Shown here one piece after another: positions 13,557 to 24,972 of a stretch of DNA of 64,000 nucleotides. Origin of the DNA: Pisolithus tinctorius (Eukaryota > Basidiomycota > Agaricomycetes > Boletales > Pisolithaceae); assembly GCA_024663395.1 (NCBI GenBank), contig JANFAH010000090.1, forward strand, positions 1 to 64,000. The letters run 5' to 3'. The first letter of the stretch is position 1. Each line of letters opens with the position of its first letter. A model generated the notes under the pieces. It made no database searches, was not told the origin of the DNA, and was given only the letters and a program-made list of their open reading frames with translations. A program made the translations under genes and the position numbers.

Positions 13557-16463
13557 ATGCCAAAGGAACTGCGAAAACGTGGAAAGAAACGCAAAAAGTC
13601 TCAGCAAGAAGAAGAATTCCCAAACCAAGGACAAGAGCACGAAGAACCCTCTGAAGGACCGTCCTGGATCATCTCGGCGCGTCAAACAGAGGATGTGAAC
13701 CCAGAAGTCCCATTCGGATATATCGACCCGGATATCAAGGCCTACTTCCGAACCGTTGACGACCAGATGCGGGCATGGCAAGACGAAGATCATACACTGG
13801 ACGAGAATATCGACTTGGATCCGAATGAGAGTGAGCAGTTGCACATCTCAAACTAGGCCACAAGATGAGCTTTACACTATTTGAAGCGAAACGACTTTTT
13901 TTCGTAGCTGCGTTGAACGAGATGTCTGGCAAAGAGAGACAACTTGCTACAGATCCCGAGTGTTCCGTTGTGTTGGAGCGCGTCCTCTATTCCATGGATG
14001 ACTTTGTGCGACGAGTATTCATAGACAGTTTATGTGGCTCGTGAGTCCGGAAGTTTGCCGACTTTGCCTGCCCCGGTTTAATTCACTTCCTAGGTTCGAG
14101 GTACTCATCAAACATCGTTTCGCGTCCCATGTTTGCCAAACCTTTTTCTCAGTCGCGGTCGATACTGTCTCCCGAGAGGTCTGGGTTTTCTCTCCTTTTC
14201 GGGATCGAAATTTAACAATTCTCTCAGACAAGAGGCATCGTAGCAGAGGTCCCGGAGCCGGGTGACAGGGGCGAGCTTCGTACCCTGACGCAGCTCATCC
14301 TCGACATTTGTGACGTATGCGGTGCTCTTATATCCACGCTGCGGCTTGTTCACTTATTATTTCTAGGAAATCGCGCCCACCTTTCCATCTCTGATCATGG
14401 ACCCCTTCGCATCTCATGTGCTTCGATCCTTGCTGCTACTACTATTTCCGATCTCTCTACCTGGTGAGCCAACGCCTCAAAAATTCGTTCGATCCAAAAA
14501 AAGTACGGCATGGAAGGCAAAACAAGGCACCATGAAATCTGTTTTCTCCAATGAGAAAGGAAAAGGGAATGAGACACCAAATGTTTTAGTACCCAACCGA
14601 TTCCGCGATGTCGCCGTGCGGTTTATGCGTGACTTAAGAGAGCAATTGAGTGCCAACGAGGTCAGAGCACTCGCTGCGAACAAAGTCGCCAGCCCCGTCC
14701 TACAAGTACGCCATTCAGCGCAACATTTGTGTCTTTGTAAATTTGCTTATTGTTTTGATGGCAGCTACTCTTGGAAATCGAAGCGGAAATTGGCGAAGAG
14801 GCGTCTCCCGATTCGCTCATGGACCGGGTCTTGGTAGGAATGATTACATCCTCCAGTGCGTGCATTGTTATTGAATCCGTCCATTCATTGTTGACGACGT
14901 TGTCGCAGAAACGGCCGCGGATACACCGCCGGAACCGTCCGATTTCCTAGTTACTTTATTACGGGATCCGACATCATCGCACCTATTAGAAACTCTAGTA
15001 TCACGGTGTCCAGACTATGTCTTTACCCAACTGTGGTCAGCATACTTCCAAGGAAAACTGCAGCGGTTGGCACTGCATCCCGTGGCAAATTTCGTCGTCT
15101 CCAAATCTATCGAACGGTTAGACAGCAACCAGCTCAAGAATGCTTTGGAGGAGCTGAGCCCCACATGGGACAAAGCCATCCGTGAGTGTAATGTTGGATC
15201 GATATCGACATTTACTAAGTTACCCTGAAAGAGTCTTCCAGAACGGGAGTTTTGCGTAGTCTTGTAGACAGAGCTAAAGTGCTCGGATGTCGTGAAAAAG
15301 ACGTTTGCGAGGTAACTTTCCCTATATCATTGTCGTGATTCCGCTAACGCATTCGTTGATCAGGCTGTCTTCACTGGTTTCGGCCTTTCTGATCTAGGAG
15401 TTCGCACCAAATTGGTACCTTGTGCGTTGGTTCTGAAGAACTTAAAGGTTTGTGCCCTGTAAGCTATGTGAATTGTCCTTCTGACTCGTTCAGTAGGAAT
15501 ACGAGGAGCTTCCCTTAACGGAAGAGGGATTACGGGAGGCGAGTGACGGCAAGAAGCCACGTCGCAAGAAGGACGCACCAAACCCGCGCGAGCCAACCGT
15601 ACAGGGTGCCCTCCTTCTACAATCACTTCTGAAGCTTCCGGAACCGCACTGTTTAACGGTTGTGGATAGGTCCGCCAGCGAGATTATACCTGTCATTGTC
15701 TTCACTAACTCCAAATGAGCAGCATTGGATCACTCTCGGTGCAGGACCTTCTCGTACTGTCCCACAACGCAACAAGTTCGCGGATCCTAGACGCGATGTT
15801 GGAGTCACCTACAGTTCCTTTCAAGGCTAAGCGGCGCCTTGTGACGTCCATGATTGGGCATTATCATGAGCTCGTCGATGACCGGATAGGCAGCCGGGTT
15901 GGTGATCGCTTTTGGGCTTTTGCTGATCCGTATCTGAGGGTTGGTCCAACTGTTCTCACCGTGTTTTTAACTCTGTGATATGACAATGAAACTAGGAGAA
16001 GATCGCTCGCTCGATTATGCCTCAAGAACAAAGTCTAGCCGCATCCTACTATGGAAAATTCTTCGCTCGTAACCTGAATTTATATCTTTTGAAACGACGC
16101 CCAGACGAATGGAAACAACTTCAGTCGAAGAGCAAGACTACCACGAGCGGAGAAAAAGCTGAGCAGACTAGTGTGTCTGCACCAACGCCGTTGCAGCCAC
16201 CGTCAGTTGCGTCATTACCCACTGCTGACAAGGTTCCCTCCCCGAAGAAATCACCACGAAGACGCGACCTACCCGCAGATGAAATTGATGTGCTCTTTGA
16301 CACTGCGCTTGGTAACAAGATCAAAAGAGCCGCAATTGGCCAAAATCCAGTTGCCCAGGACAAGAAAGCCCCGACAGATCCACAAATGCAGGATGTCCTA
16401 AAAGCGGTTTGTGCAGCACCGAGCGGTGAGGATGGACATCCAAAGAAGCGACGCAAGCGATGA
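13557..16463 (+). CDS. NOP9: NOP9, Pumilio-repeat pre-rRNA processing protein
   Basis: Nucleolar RNA-binding protein of 40S biogenesis, built from Pumilio-like repeats. The start at 13557 opens with a basic stretch ([20 protein letters not shown]), then the family signature [20 protein letters not shown]. Repeat-like helices follow: [80 protein letters not shown] and later [20 protein letters not shown]. The C-terminus is basic ([14 protein letters not shown]). Several 50-60 nt introns interrupt it. The last about 260 bp of coding sequence plus downstream DNA is duplicated at 18.6-19.1 kb. Confidence 0.92.
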
Positions 16464-16677
16464 ATACAAAGGCGTGGTGTCTGGTGCACTGCTGAGGCGC
16501 ATTTTCGCGTTTGTGGGCGTTGTAATCCTTATTCCCGAGGTGCTCGAGGAACCCTGTTCACCGCTCGAATATGTGAGGATCTCATTGACAGTATGATAGG
16601 TCGCTACCATCTCGACGTTACAGGTTAAAATACTTCATAGTTCCGCACTTGTTTGCAGGAGAGGACCTAGTGTCCTC
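16203..16677 (+). repeat. Segmental duplication, parent copy (NOP9 3' end)
   Basis: This segment is repeated in direct orientation at 18607-19081. It covers the final NOP9 codons, the stop and about 210 bp downstream, ending at the shared string GAGAGGACCTAGTGTCC. The copies differ by scattered substitutions and a 3-nt gap. Confidence 0.85.
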
Positions 16678-17830
16678 GGATCAACCATACAGTAGCATCA
16701 ATCAAGTTGGGTGAACGATAACTCCGCCAGTTTTTATGATATAAAGAGAACTCCTGGGAGCGCAGGTACGTAGAAACGGGAGATTTTTCATCAACTTCCA
16801 GAAGGTCGGCTATCGACGAGTAGTTGTGGCCGGCGAAAGCCATTCAAAATTCAAAGATACCGAACGACAATGGATAAGGCAGAATCTGCACCTGTTCTGC
16901 ACTCGTCTCCAGGGAACCCATTTCCTCCAAGCAGCAATAGCATAATCAGAGATTCGTATTTTGGTCTGCTCTGCTTCTACCAGTAGATTTAGTGTACAAC
17001 GCGGCCCGTAACCTGCTGTGCGCCTGGGGAACGTCGATCTTAGCCGAGGACAATCATATCAGATGATCATGGCATCTCCGACGAAGGATAGATGCTGGGA
17101 GTTAGTGCAAATGTTGAAAGAGTAATTGGGGCCCATTGAACAGCCCTCTTTTTTTTTTTTTTTTTTGGCATCCATTCTGTTTCACTCTGATTTCCCACAG
17201 TTTGCAAATGGATCATTCATCAGTGACCTGGAGTTCAGCAGCACCTCCACCAGTTTATAACATTGATTCTCAGTCTTATCACATGTGCAGCAGCAATTAT
17301 TTTCCAGCCCCAAAGAAGCCCCCTGAATTGTACCATATGTTGGTGCTTTTGGGTGAGGTCTGGGTAATTGAACTCCTTGTGGGTATCCAGAGCAGATTCA
17401 TTGCAAGCTAGGGATGCATGCCACCATATCAGTCAGAGGTGCTACACATCAATTAGTAAGCATAACTATTTTAAATCTCTGATACATCTCTGCATCACTA
17501 TCTGACAGGCTCTTACTCAACTCAACACTGTGATTACAACTTCACTATGGATCCCCCCAGTGTGTCCTATCATTTCTTTCCCTTGTCTATTCCACACTGA
17601 CCTTTCAAAGCCTTTCCATTCTCTGAGGCTGAACTGAACAATGCAGGCCTCCTTGGTGAAGGCAAGTCCCTTCATCTATATCTGCAATGGCGTGTCTTCC
17701 AGTGTCCTTGGCGCTAGCCAGTCATCCCGAGAGGAGACTCGTTCGTCCTTCTCGCTCGCTCGCCCCCCTTGCTCGTCCTTTCGCTATCAACTCGTTGCAA
17801 GGTCCATGTCATACTTACCATCTCCCCTAT
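16678..17830. other. Intergenic stretch with a poly-T tract
   Basis: I see no gene between the NOP9 duplication source and the broken hypothetical gene. There is a run of about 20 T around 17149-17167, followed by roughly 500 bp with a different, more AT-rich texture. No frame encodes a protein I recognise. Confidence 0.5.
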
Positions 17831-17838
17831 AGGAGTGT

Positions 17839-18585
17839 CCGAATTCGCCGCGCAGGCGATTCAGACTATGAAAGAACATCCGGAACTACTCAGCGAGTCC
17901 TTTTACTTCTTTCCGTGTCTATACCACACTTACGACCTTCCGCCCAGAGCTCTCCCTATTCGCCCTTCAGTGCCTCAACGTCCAGGGCCAGCAATACAAG
18001 GGTCCCGATTCGCCCCGCTTGCCCAGCTTCCCAGCCTTTAGCGACTCACCCATGACGTCCAATTTCTCAGCCCTCACCTTCGCCAGCGAAGGGACCATTG
18101 TTTCCGAGCACGGTCCCGACCCTTACGAGAGGGCCTCCTATTACAACGGCATTACTGGGGACGGCGACCACCCGGAACTTGTGCACCGTTCCGACTCCCT
18201 CACTACGCCATTCCCCAAGCCCGTCGGCAGATTCTCTCATATCCCCGTCAAGTCAGTCCACGGAGTCTTCGGTACCCCGCTGAATCAGGTCTGGGGTGCT
18301 GTCCTTCCCCAGATTCGCGACATCATCGAGGCGCAGAAGATCCGGTGGTCCTCCATTGCCCCGGCCCGCTTCTTCACACACGGTCCGCCGGGAGAGGAGG
18401 AAAAGGGGAGTCTCGGTCCGGTCGTTATCTGGATTGGCGTCCTACCCGGTTCTACCTCCCCCGAAACCGCTCACGATGTCTCTCAGGAGATCCTTGCTCT
18501 TCTGCGGAAGCACGAAGTTGAGGGTGTTGTAGTAGAATGGAGAGAGGCAGTCGCACAGAGGCTGGCAGATTCCCTACTCCTATGA
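17839..18585 (+). pseudogene. Broken agaricomycete hypothetical gene
   Basis: The stretch resembles a protein family I recall as common in mushroom genomes, of unknown function. Recognisable blocks are HPELLSESFYFFPCLY in one frame, then SNFSALTFASEGTIVSEHGP, HPELVHRSDSLTTPFPKPVG, PVKSVHGVFGTPLNQVWGAV, WSSIAPARFFTHGPPGEEEK and GPVVIWIGVLPGSTSPETAH in another. The change of frame occurs near 18005-18030, where the expected reading would continue. After VEGVVVEWREAV the family sequence stops and a duplicated NOP9 3' end begins within about 40 bp. It is therefore both frameshifted and 3'-truncated. Where the original gene began is unclear. Confidence 0.7.
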
Positions 18586-18606
18586 CAAGCCGACAGTACC
18601 ATGCCG

Positions 18607-19081
18607 CAGTTGCATCGTTACCCACTACTGACATGAAGGCTCCCTCTCCGAAGAAATCACCACGAAAACGCGACCTACCCGCAGATGAAATTAATGTGCT
18701 CTTCGACGCTGCGCTTGGTAACAAGATCAAAAGGGCCGCAGTTGGCGAAAATCCAGCTGCCCAGGACAAGAAAGCTCTGGCAGATCCACATATGCAGGAT
18801 GTCCTAAAAGTGGTTCGCGCAGCACCGAGCGGTGAGGATGGACATCCAAAGAAGCGACGCAAGCGATGAATACAAAGGCGTGGTATCTGTGGTGCACTGT
18901 TGAGGCGCAATTTCGCGTTTGTGGGCGTTGTAATCCTTATTCCCGAGGTGCTCGAGGAACCCTGTTCACCGCTCGAATGTGTGAGGATCTCATTGACAGT
19001 ACGATAGGTCGCTACCATCGACGTTGCAGGTTAAAATACTTCATAGTTCCGCACTTGTTTGCAGGAGAGGACCTAGTGTCC
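18607..19081 (+). repeat. Segmental duplication, daughter copy (NOP9 3' end)
   Basis: Near-copy of 16203-16677 in the same orientation. It still encodes the NOP9 C-terminus ([29 protein letters not shown]) but has no NOP9 body upstream, so it is a gene fragment. It abuts the truncated hypothetical gene and lies about 150 bp left of the CACTA element. Confidence 0.88.
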
Positions 19082-19236
19082 ATTGAATTAGTGCCATTAA
19101 TGCTGGAAGAGTAACTAACTTGTCTTACAATGTGCTACACATCATTATAGCCTCGTCAAGTCGCTAAAAGTCTCGTACACATCCACTGTGGTGACTCTGG
19201 TGAGTTCTCACGTTTATGCTCCTTCGTCACTCATTA

Positions 19237-19264
19237 CACTGTAAAAAGTAAAATCACTAAAAAT
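19237..19264 (+). repeat. CACTA left terminal inverted repeat
   Basis: The 28 bp starting CACTGTAAAAAGTAAAATCA match the reverse complement of 43522-43549 at every position. TTA immediately outside (19234-19236) is the target duplication. Confidence 0.95.
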
Positions 19265-19535
19265 AAATGTCCAAATCACTTCTATTAAGTGTCGGAACAG
19301 CTGAAGATCAGTGTCCGTCATTGAATTTCAGCGTCATAATGTGACGCTGAAGTGCCCATCCGGTCTAGTAAAAAATAGTGTCTTCGTCACCGAAAAAAAA
19401 ACGTCGTAAGTACTGAATAACAGTGCCTTGTAGTTGTTTTTCCACGTCGCGACACTGTAATAAGTTGATGCAAGCGCTCATTTTCCGCTTCGCCAGCACG
19501 GATTTTCATACTTACTTACATGTGTCCCACTTGCC

Positions 19536-19841
19536 ATGGATATAACCAGGCAAATCACAAAATTGCAATTTCAAACGCTACCTGAGGTTACAGAGACACC
19601 TACAGCACAGTCATATAACAGAGTATTCCATGAAAGCGTCAGTAATCTGTCACAAGTCCAACAGGAGCTAACAAGACCGAGCAACACAGTAGTGATAGAA
19701 ATGAAAACGGTCCGGCAAAAGGCGATCGAAATTCGAGGAGGAGCAACTGGCAGTGCAACGATAGCCAAACGAGAGTGGTCGAGCAGCAGCGATCGAAAAC
19801 GCGCGAGGGAGGAAAATTTAGATGTGGACCTAACATTTTGA
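19536..19841 (+). CDS. Small hypothetical ORF in the CACTA left arm
   Basis: A 101-codon frame starts at an ATG in good context (GCCATGG). The product is polar and mostly helical in composition, with a basic patch (SSSSDRKRAREENLDVDLTF) near the end that could be a nuclear signal. I do not recognise it. It may be a third CACTA gene or a chance frame. Confidence 0.3.
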   Translation: MDITRQITKLQFQTLPEVTETPTAQSYNRVFHESVSNLSQVQQELTRPSNTVVIEMKTVRQKAIEIRGGATGSATIAKREWSSSSDRKRAREENLDVDLTF

Positions 19842-20258
19842 TCGCGCACTTCGGGGTGTACGTCGAGCCTGTGTCTGAATTATGTCAGGATCGACCTCGT
19901 TAGCAAGCCAACCCAGAGGTAAGAGAGTGGGTTTACCGCCACTGCGGCGTCCCCAGCCTGAGGATCCTGCTCAACCGTCCCGGGGGCCTTCTTACTTCGC
20001 CTGCCACAAGCCTTCTTCCCCAGTACCTGAGAATGACTCATAGTTGTGTTTACACAAGCACCACTAGTGCTTGCGGTGACCTGGATGGTTGAAATGTGGT
20101 GTGTAGTAATTTTGTGGTCAGATCGCTATGTTTCAATGGACCTGAATGGTTTCTTGCTGACCCAAAGCACTAGACGTGCAAGGGGCTCCCTCCTTTGGTG
20201 GACGAAGCACAAGACGCAGTTTTGGGCAAGCGTTTGACTGATCCTATTGCTGTCAGCT

Positions 20259-21823
20259 CTATGAGATCAAAGTAAAAAAACGCACGCCACTCGTGCCCGG
20301 AATGTCAGTTGTCTTTGCATACTGAAGCGCAACTAGTGCCTTCGCAGCATCATGAATCGTTCGGCCCTCGAGGTTCCTCTGTTTAAGAGTGAATGTCGTT
20401 GCGCGTTTGATCTGATCGAGCTCGTCGTCGTCATCACGCTCGGGATTGATCAGTTTGCCAACATCGTTACTTTCTACCATGATACTGTGCGCGGGCATGG
20501 TCGACAAAAGGCTGAAGTCTTGAGCGATAAACCGACAGACAACATGGGGAATTACGAAGTAAGTTAGGTACTGCAAAAGTGAGAGAGGCTGAAAAGCGTC
20601 AGTGGACGTCGTTGGTGGAAATAGCTGGAGTAGTGTGTGCATAACGATTGCAGCGCCTTTCGAACCGTAGCTGTGATGTCATCAGTTTTAAATGTTCTCA
20701 AGGAACATAATGCAAACTACTTACTATCCGCAGCATGAGTTTTCCCATATCGCCGAAGACATTGGAGGGACGCGCATTCGAGCAAATTGCACTATTGTGT
20801 AATGATTCACTTCGAGGTCGGCTTCGAAACACGTCCAGAGCCAGAGGTTTTTGCATGCTTCCGCATCGAACAAGAGTTTCTTGAGTTCGTCGTACATTTC
20901 CAAAACGCGAGAGGGGATATCTTTGAACTCGATTTTCGTGGCTGGCCAACCTTTTGCCTCTGCGACATTGAAGGCTTCGAGCCGACGTCACTCTCGTTTG
21001 ATTAAAATACAGATATCCGTCTCCAAACGAATATTGGTCTTCCTTTCCTTGACGAGGCCGACGTAGGTGGACAAGGCAGTCTTGAGCTGGTCGGAAATAT
21101 TGTTGGGGATCACATCTTCACAGTCCATTCCAGGACACGTCTTTGGCAGCTGGTGACTTGCGATGGGACTGTCGTCATCATCGGCGGCGGCGGTGAGCTT
21201 GTGATAATCAGTGTCATCCTTCTCCTCATCCTCGCTTGGAGGCGAACTCGCATTCGTGATCTTGATAGAGCGTCCTACAGCGGTCTGTAACGCTGGTGTC
21301 AGTACAGGTTTGTCGTTAGCCCACATAGAATACCTTCAAATTTGAGCGTGCCTTGGTTGCTCGAGCGTTCTGCTTTGGTGAGTATGACTGAACGTCAGGT
21401 AATACTTCCTACACTGTCATCGAGCTTGCTATACTCAATTGCCTTGAGGCCAGGCTTCGCCGTTACCGCCTTTTGCTTTTCAGCGATGTCGGCTTGCTCC
21501 CGCTGCTGTTTTTGCGGACGAAGTTTGCTATTGTCTAGTGAGATGAGAGAGTGTTAGTGACATACGAGGTCTGATCTGTGAAGCTCACCCAATAATCGCC
21601 CAGAGGGCTTGGACATCTTGCTACGCTTAGTGTGTTCCGGTGAGGCTGGTGCAACGGATTTTCTCTTGACTGGTGCCAGATTGTCATCTTCGTTGCTTTC
21701 GCCGCCATGCTCGTCTTCTGATTCTTCTTTGCACTGTTTTTTTCGAGGACGACTTGGACATTCGTGATGATCTATTACAATGGTCTGTAGATGATTAGTA
21801 CATAACAAATCATCTATGCTACT
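20259..21823 (-). CDS. CACTA accessory gene, 3' part (RTC4-like domain)
   Basis: Continuation of the minus-strand gene that begins at 39940, cut off by the Gypsy insertion. After the restored intron the exons read IVIDHHECPSRPRKKQCKEE, an acidic and NLS-like stretch (APVKRKSVAPASPEHTKRSK), then CPGMDCEDVIPNNISDQLKT and LETDICILIKRE. Next come KAFNVAEAKGWPATKIEFKD and IPSRVLEMYDELKKLLFDAE. The Cys pair, the GWPxxIxF block and the helical segment resemble RTC4-like domains known from basidiomycete proteins. The last exon ends at a TAG at 20259. Exon boundaries near 20.65, 21.0 and 21.35 kb are approximate. A DNA-binding partner of the transposase is a guess; no catalytic motif is visible. Confidence 0.6.
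21819..21823. repeat. Left target-site duplication of the Gypsy element
   Basis: CTACT lies immediately left of the left LTR and again immediately right of the right LTR (38908-38912). A 5-bp duplication is normal for Gypsy integrases. Confidence 0.92.
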
Positions 21824-22831
21824 TGTGGGACACTACCTCTGGGTAGCGTGCGAATAGGGGAAAGCTGTAGGGAAAATCCCTAGGCTCGACCCGAGGGGTG
21901 CTGAGTAGGAAGGAGATGTAGGATGCGATGGTAGAGTCGGTCGAAGAGTCGAATGTGGGTCACGGAATTTAATTCCGTAGAGTCGAAGGAAGGGACAGAC
22001 TTGCTTTTGAAATTCCGGACGACGATCTTGCACCAAGGAAGTAACTCCGAGACGAATTAAGCGCGCGGGAGAGGCAAACGAGTACTGATGGTTCAAGGAC
22101 GCGAAGACACGGTAGACACAGTAGACGCAAAGACACAGATACGCAGCGGACTCAGAGGACGCAAAGACTCTTTGAACTCTTTAGACTCGCACTAGACGCA
22201 GAATGTGGGTCCCAAAAAGAGATTATTCTCGTTTTGTCGCTGAGGCGGAATTATATAGTACATGGATAGTAAGGTACTGATCGGAGAAATGTGGGGCGGG
22301 AGAAGCAAAACTCCGAAAAATAAAGGGGACGACGTGTCAGACGTCAAAGCCATACAGCAACGTGTGAAAACAAACTGTAAGGTAGTAACTGAGAAATACA
22401 ACAGGAAAGACGGGTATCTTCCGACAGGGCGAGTGTACACTGTACCGTAGAGTGGAACGCGAAGGGTAGAGGCTGTAGGTAGAAAGGGGTTCTCGCTTTG
22501 TGGAGAAAGGTTCGCGGGAAAGGAACGAGAGGGGTAACCGGAGTTTTTACTGATGATCTGCGTGATTTTCCGACTACATGGCGAGGCGAGGGTTGAAGCA
22601 GCACGACTGCGGAATTCCGGATAGACGTATGTCAGGTTGATGTTGACGTGGAATTTCGGGACGATGACTGGTGTGTGTTATTGATGGACCGGGGAGCTCC
22701 GAAGGTTCGACAGGCGAGGCAGCGCATGAGGCAGAAGGGATAATTCCGAAGACGATAGACGTGGATGGTAACGGCGGAATTTTGGTGTTGGCATCCCTAT
22801 TTCGGCCTCAGGGAGTATACTACTCCCTACA
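21824..22831 (-). repeat. Gypsy LTR, left (3') copy
   Basis: 1008 bp with TG...CA ends. It differs from the right copy at 18 positions, all transitions at CpG sites, with no indels. A minus-strand TATATAA lies at 22251-22257. The 3' edge has the inverted pair GGGAGTA...TACTCCC. Confidence 0.95.
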
Positions 22832-23100
22832 CCTCCCGGGGCCTTCGAATGCTGACCGTCCTCGGTCAGAGGTCATCGAGTCGCGACAGAAGGGCGGCGG
22901 AGATTCAGAAGGTGACGTAAACGAAGAAGGCTCGTGTTCGGCCACACGACTTGTGTGAGCAAAAAAACTCCGCACCCGGATAACACGTCAGCAGCAGCCC
23001 TTCGGAATTAAAAACTTGCCCAGGAACGTCTCATCGTCAGATTCACCCTTGATATTCCACCACCTCGTCCTCAGACACCCGCTACCCTCACCAACTACTA

Positions 23101-24695
23101 TGCAAGCCTACTCAGTCAACGACGCGCGTCCCGTGTTCAGCATGAGGGACCAGGCGACCACGGCGCTCGCAGCAGCTCTAGGGCACGTCTGGGACTTGAT
23201 CGAGACGGCGCCACAGCCAGAGGAGAGGTTGGAGACGATCTACGCGTGGGTGGAGGACTGGGACAAGACTTGGGTGAGTAAACCTTCCACTGCAGTGTGT
23301 CGCGCGTTGACAGAGTTCCGCAGACCGGCATTCGCTCATGGTGGAAATACGTCGACGACAACGGAATTACCGTACCGAAGGTTCGCGACGAGTGTATGCG
23401 CGACTACACTGAGGAATCTGCGATGTGCCAGAACCTTTTGGTCCCGGGAGCCATCGCCATCGCTGACCTCCGGCGCCCAGTGGAGCAAAGACGAATCCGC
23501 ATCGACGACATCTTCGAAGACTACCAGGAGAGGGTAGAGTTGAGGGCACAGCTCGAGGTGGAGAGGTTGACAAGAGAACCTTCTATGCACACGCGTAGAC
23601 AGTCAGCAACGGCAACAGGTGAAGGTCAAGGCTGCGCACCCAGCGACACTGAAGCAGGGGAGTCGTCGGGGGGGGCTGGACGACCAGTGAGGCGACAGAC
23701 GGATAGTACAGGCAAGGGGAAGGGCAAGGAAAAGGTACATCCTACCCTCCAGGAAACTCCGAGCGTGATGGCTAATGTTCAGAAAAACTCCGCAGGCCAC
23801 AGACGAAGTCGATGAATTGGAGAACGACGAAGGCGAACACCCACCGAACCCTGACCCATCGAAAACTGGTGCTCCGGCAGCCGAAGCCGACCTTCGATGC
23901 AGGGAGTGCACAAAGGTAAACGCAGTGTGCGAAGGGCTACCTGGGGAGTCGTGCGAGCGATGCAGGCAGGCCAAGCGGAAATGTAGCCGATCGCTCAGAG
24001 TGGGTAGGAAGGTGAGTACGAGCTGATCGCGACGTGACGAACGAGGACACTGAACCGTAACACAGCGCAAGAATGCTGGAAGTGGAGAGACGGCCGCTGG
24101 CCTGTCACACAAACGGGTCAAATCAGTAATGGTGATGACTGAAACTCCGGTGTTGACCGGGTTGAAGCTTCGAATCCCTGCTCGCAAACCACCTCCCAGG
24201 CAAAACTCCGAACCACTTCCCGAGCATCCAACACCTCGAGCAAGTCCCTCGTTGTCTTCTGACATGCCTCCACCTCCCGTACCTCGACCACCTCTGTTCC
24301 TTCCATCAGCAACCCCTGTACCACGACCTCGTCCGGAGCTAACTCTGCCACCGATGGACAATCCGGGAGACCTTGGCGATGGTGGACTTTTTGGCAGACC
24401 GACGGGTTTATTGGACAATCCACCCGCACCCGTCGTCAGCGCACAGGACGAGTCTGAAGGTCCTCCAGTCGAAGAAACTCCGCAGGTCGCAAACCTGAGT
24501 GAATCGACTACGCGCGAGACTCTTGCTGAGCGCGTCCGACTGCTGGAGGGTAGGGCGGACGACGAGGAGTTTGAGTTGACCCAGATCCACCAGATGCTGG
24601 GGCTGTTGGCGACACGAGTGGAGCGACAGATCGGCGCAGTTCAGGGGCGACGCGAGGAGCTGAAGAGGTTGAAGGATCAGCTCAAAGATATGTAG
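23101..24695 (+). CDS. Antisense additional gene of the Gypsy element: Zn2Cys6 protein
   Basis: Transcribed against gag-pol, between the integrase and the left LTR. Four exons join in frame: MQAYSVNDARPVFSMRDQAT up to DKTW (donor at 23273), TGIRSWWKYVDDNGITVPKV onward (acceptor at 23322), ATDEVDELENDEGE after an acceptor at about 23794, and RKNAGSGETAAGLSHKRVKS after an acceptor near 24065. The third exon holds a fungal binuclear zinc cluster, CRECTKVNAVC followed by CERCRQAKRKC, spacing C-x2-C-x6-C-x7-C-x2-C-x6-C. A proline-rich linker and a C-terminal coiled coil (LAERVRLLEGRADDEEFELT) follow. The layout is that of a DNA-binding regulator. It may control or retarget the element, but that is inference. 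Donor sites other than those stated are approximate. Confidence 0.72.
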
Positions 24696-24838
24696 GTACG
24701 TGTACAGTAGCGTAAGTAGATTGCGGAATTTATTTGTTTTATTTTATTTCGTGAATCTTTCGGCATTTTGAACAGGATCATCGCTAAGAAGGGAACAGGG
24801 AAGGAGAACGAATCGACGAGAGGCTGGAGATGAGCGGA

Positions 24839-24967
24839 AATTTTTTTTTTTTTTTTTTTGTGGCGGTTTTTGTTTCATATGAGACGAAGAGCGTAACTAT
24901 ATAAGCGAAAGGAAAGGCGAAGAAAGAGAGAAAAGAAAAGAAAAGAAAGAAAAAGAAAGAGAGAAAG
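24839..24967. repeat. Low-complexity tracts: poly-T then GA-rich
   Basis: About 19 T in a row from 24841 are followed after about 45 bp by a GAAA-rich tract (24906-24967). They sit in the 277-bp gap between the convergent ends of the antisense gene and the integrase frame. Confidence 0.85.
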
Positions 24968-24972
24968 GTGTG

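Noticed and set aside
22262..22450. 62-codon frame present in both Gypsy LTRs
   Set aside because: Repeated only because the LTR is repeated; no motif, and on the strand opposite to element transcription.
24839..24967. Polypurine tract of the Gypsy element
   Set aside because: It is purine-rich on the plus strand and lies 2 kb from the 3' LTR; the functional tract should be on the minus strand next to 22831.
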